Below, one piece after another: positions 13,021 through 14,680 of a stretch of DNA of 14,680 nucleotides (positions within the stretch are counted from its first letter, which is position 1; each line of letters begins with the position of its first letter). Under the pieces are notes generated by a model, which saw only the letters and a program-made list of their open reading frames with translations, was not told the origin of the DNA and did not search any database. Both the position numbers and the translations under genes were made by a program. The stretch is from Methanoregula sp. (GTDB lineage Archaea; Halobacteriota; Methanomicrobia; Methanomicrobiales; Methanospirillaceae), in the NCBI GenBank assembly GCA_030653335.1, contig JAURZP010000219.1, positions 1 to 14,680 of the forward strand, given 5' to 3'.

Positions 13021-13055
13021 TATAGTTACATAAATAGCATAGCAATAGCGTGAGA
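13021..13055. promoter_or_regulatory. Shared divergent promoter region of tfrA and aspartate kinase
   Basis: Only 59 bases separate the two start codons. CATAAATAG (13029-13037) reads as a TATA-like box in both directions: its centre is 28 bases before the kinase ATG and 32 bases before the tfrA ATG. TATAGT at 13021-13026 is a second candidate. GTGAGAT (13050-13056) may be the kinase ribosome site. Confidence 0.45.
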
Positions 13056-13060
13056 TAAAA

Positions 13061-14461
13061 ATGAGAATTTTAATGAAATTTGGCGGGACATCCGTTGCCG
13101 ATGCCCAGTGCATCAAACGCGTCGTGGACATCCTCGAACAGCATCATAAAGCCGGCGATGAACTGGCAGTTGTCGTATCTGCACAGCGCGGGGTGACTGA
13201 CCAGCTCATTGAAACCGCCACAAAACTGCCTGTTGCAAAGGACGATACTGCAATCGCTCCGCTGATCCGTGCACTCAGCACCCGGCACATGAACACGCTT
13301 GAAGGTGCAGCACCGGAACATATCGCCGAAGTGGGGGCAGATATCGAGGATCAGCTGATCAAGCTCCAGAATATTCTCTTTGCCATCTATAACCTGAAGG
13401 AACTTACTCCCCGTTCAAGGGATTACATCATATCCTTTGGTGAGCGACTGCTCACACCCATTCTTGCCGCTGCAATCCGCGAGCGCGGCATCCCCTCAAC
13501 GGTCATGGACGGATGCGAAGCGGGAATCCTCACAACACCCCAGCACGGGGAATCCACCGCGCTGCAGGAGAGCGACGACCGGATAAAAGCAAAGATCGGG
13601 CCGATACTCGCAAAGCAGATCCCGGTGATCATGGGGTTCATGGGCTGTACCCATGATGGGATTCTCACCACGCTTGGGCGGAGCGGTTCAGACTATTCTG
13701 CATCCATCCTTGGTGCAGGAATCGATGCAGATGAGATCTGGATCTGGACCGATGTGGACGGTATCATGACCTGCGATCCCCGTGTGATCAATGATGCCCG
13801 GGTGATGCATTCCCTCTCGTACCTTGAGGTGATGGAGCTCTCCTACTTCGGTGCGAAAGTGATGCACCCGCGTTCGATCGAACCAGCGATGCGCAAGAAT
13901 ATTCTTGTCCGTGTAAAAAACACGTTCAACCCCTCGCATCCAGGCACCGTGATCGTAAGAAACGGCCAGCGGGACAACCGCGTAGTCAAGGCGCTCACCT
14001 ATATCGACAAAGTTGCCGCCATCAACATCAACGGGGCCCAGATGATCGGGCGGCCGGGTGTGGCAAAGGCGATCTTTTCCATATTAGCGGATCACGAAGT
14101 GAACGTGATGATGATCTCGCAGGGTTCATCGGAAGCAAACATCTCATTGATTGTAGATGAGCCCCATCTTTCAGCAGCAGTCAATGCTCTCGCCGTTCTG
14201 GTGAAGCAGGGGATAGTGCGCGAAGTTTCCCATAACCACGATGTCTGTGCTGTGGCAGTTGTCGGTGCCGGTATGGCAGGAGCGCCAGGCACCGGTGGCA
14301 GGATATTTACATCTCTAGGAGCTGCGGGAGTGAATGTGATGATGATCTCGCAGGGTTCATCGGAAGCAAATATCTCGTTTGTCGTGAGCCAGAACGATGG
14401 TCCGCGTGCGGTGCGGGTGCTCCACGATGAATTCCAGTTGTCGGAGGAATCGGATGAGTAA
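13061..14461 (+). CDS. lysC: Aspartate kinase with two ACT domains
   Basis: A 466-residue monofunctional aspartokinase catalysing ATP-dependent phosphorylation of aspartate, the first step toward lysine, threonine, methionine and, in many methanogens, further products. KFGGTS (6-11) is the kinase signature. Other kinase-domain blocks are visible: SFGERLL (125-131), TTLGRSGSDYSA (205-216) and WTDVDGIMTCDPR (230-242). Two C-terminal ACT domains (roughly 310-380 and 390-455) provide feedback control. Both contain the identical 16-residue stretch VNVMMISQGSSEANIS (347-362 and 424-439). ATG 13061 is used; ATG 13073 (MKFGGTS) is an in-frame alternative. The 3' end overlaps the start of purM by eight bases, so the two genes form an operon. 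Confidence 0.96.
   Translation: MRILMKFGGTSVADAQCIKRVVDILEQHHKAGDELAVVVSAQRGVTDQLIETATKLPVAKDDTAIAPLIRALSTRHMNTLEGAAPEHIAEVGADIEDQLIKLQNILFAIYNLKELTPRSRDYIISFGERLLTPILAAAIRERGIPSTVMDGCEAGILTTPQHGESTALQESDDRIKAKIGPILAKQIPVIMGFMGCTHDGILTTLGRSGSDYSASILGAGIDADEIWIWTDVDGIMTCDPRVINDARVMHSLSYLEVMELSYFGAKVMHPRSIEPAMRKNILVRVKNTFNPSHPGTVIVRNGQRDNRVVKALTYIDKVAAININGAQMIGRPGVAKAIFSILADHEVNVMMISQGSSEANISLIVDEPHLSAAVNALAVLVKQGIVREVSHNHDVCAVAVVGAGMAGAPGTGGRIFTSLGAAGVNVMMISQGSSEANISFVVSQNDGPRAVRVLHDEFQLSEESDE
14099..14376 (+). repeat. Two 47-bp near-identical direct copies inside the aspartate kinase gene
   Basis: The copies lie at 14099-14145 and 14330-14376, 231 bases (77 codons) apart. They differ at two positions, both C/T changes in AAC/AAT asparagine codons, so both encode the same 16 residues of the two ACT domains. 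Confidence 0.9.
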
Positions 14462-14680
14462 TAATGCCTACAAGGATGCGGGAGTAGACATCGATCTGGA
14501 AGCAACTGCTATCAGGTCCCTTATCAGCAACCTCACCTACCGGAGAAAAGGCGCCTGCACCATGATGGGCGGCGTGGGACATTTTGCCGGCCTGATCGAT
14601 TTCGGTGAACATGCACTTGCCCTGACTACAGATGGCGTTGGCACAAAGATGCTGGTTGCAGACCGGATGGAAGACTGGAG
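14454..14680 (+). CDS. purM: Phosphoribosylformylglycinamidine cyclo-ligase (AIR synthetase), N-terminal part
   Basis: The first 75 codons of purM; the gene continues past the right edge. AIR synthetase closes FGAM to 5-aminoimidazole ribotide using ATP in purine synthesis. Visible signatures are the opening AYKDAGVDID (residues 5-14), matching the SYKDAGVDID of bacterial enzymes, then GGVGHFAGLIDFG (41-53) and TTDGVGTKMLVA (60-71), which is the conserved nucleotide-binding segment of the PurM family. ATG 14454 overlaps the aspartate kinase stop by eight bases and has GGAGGA six bases upstream, a strong ribosome site located within the kinase coding sequence. Translational coupling with the kinase is likely. 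The C-terminal ATP-grasp-like domain lies outside the window. Confidence 0.95.
   Translation, partial: MSNNAYKDAGVDIDLEATAIRSLISNLTYRRKGACTMMGGVGHFAGLIDFGEHALALTTDGVGTKMLVADRMEDW

Noticed and set aside
1..14680. CRISPR arrays, tRNA or rRNA genes, insertion sequences
   Set aside because: No regularly spaced repeats, cloverleaf-like segments, transposase motifs or terminal inverted repeats were seen on either strand.

Overview
The window reads as a chromosomal segment of a methanogenic archaeon, most likely of the order Methanomicrobiales (Methanoregula-like; the genus is inference). The strongest sign is an adjacent gene pair for CoM/CoB-type thiol:fumarate reductase. Its B subunit joins a succinate-dehydrogenase-type iron-sulfur protein to two HdrB-type CCG domains, an enzyme known from methanogens. 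Archaeal expression signals agree: TATA-like boxes about 25-30 bases ahead of several starts, GGTGA or GGAGG ribosome sites, apparently leaderless messages, and T-tract terminators. No tRNA, rRNA, CRISPR array, insertion sequence or phage gene was seen.

Layout. 1-2096: a TspO-type membrane protein (+), an AroQ chorismate mutase (-), a site-2-protease-like membrane peptidase (+), and a gap of about 280 bases holding a HicB-like antitoxin fragment (-). 2097-5079 (-): a six-gene redox cluster, in transcription order a zinc-ribbon protein, a 42-residue desulforedoxin-like protein, a cysteine-free AhpD-fold protein, a Prx6-type peroxiredoxin and two tandem iron-sulfur flavoproteins. 5222-5815 (+): a third, divergent flavoprotein lacking one of the four cluster cysteines. 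5897-6568 (-): RadC. 6730-7239 (+): rubrerythrin. 7229-8563 (-): a LamG-domain surface protein whose 3' end overlaps that of rubrerythrin. 8691-9848 (+): a glutaredoxin/AhpF-like disulfide reductase fusion. 9901-13001 (-): tfrB and tfrA, joined by an ATGA overlap. 13061-14680 (+): aspartate kinase overlapping the start of purM, which runs off the window.

How the genes fit together. About half the window (roughly 2.1-9.8 kb) looks like an oxygen and peroxide defence island. Peroxiredoxin and rubrerythrin remove peroxide; the Grx/AhpF-like flavoprotein could supply disulfide-reducing power; the iron-sulfur flavoproteins and the desulforedoxin are plausible electron carriers or O2/H2O2 reductases. 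Individual pathways are inferred from family membership, while the gene order and motifs are read directly. The right end is biosynthetic: fumarate reduction for reductive C4 metabolism, aspartate phosphorylation and purine synthesis.
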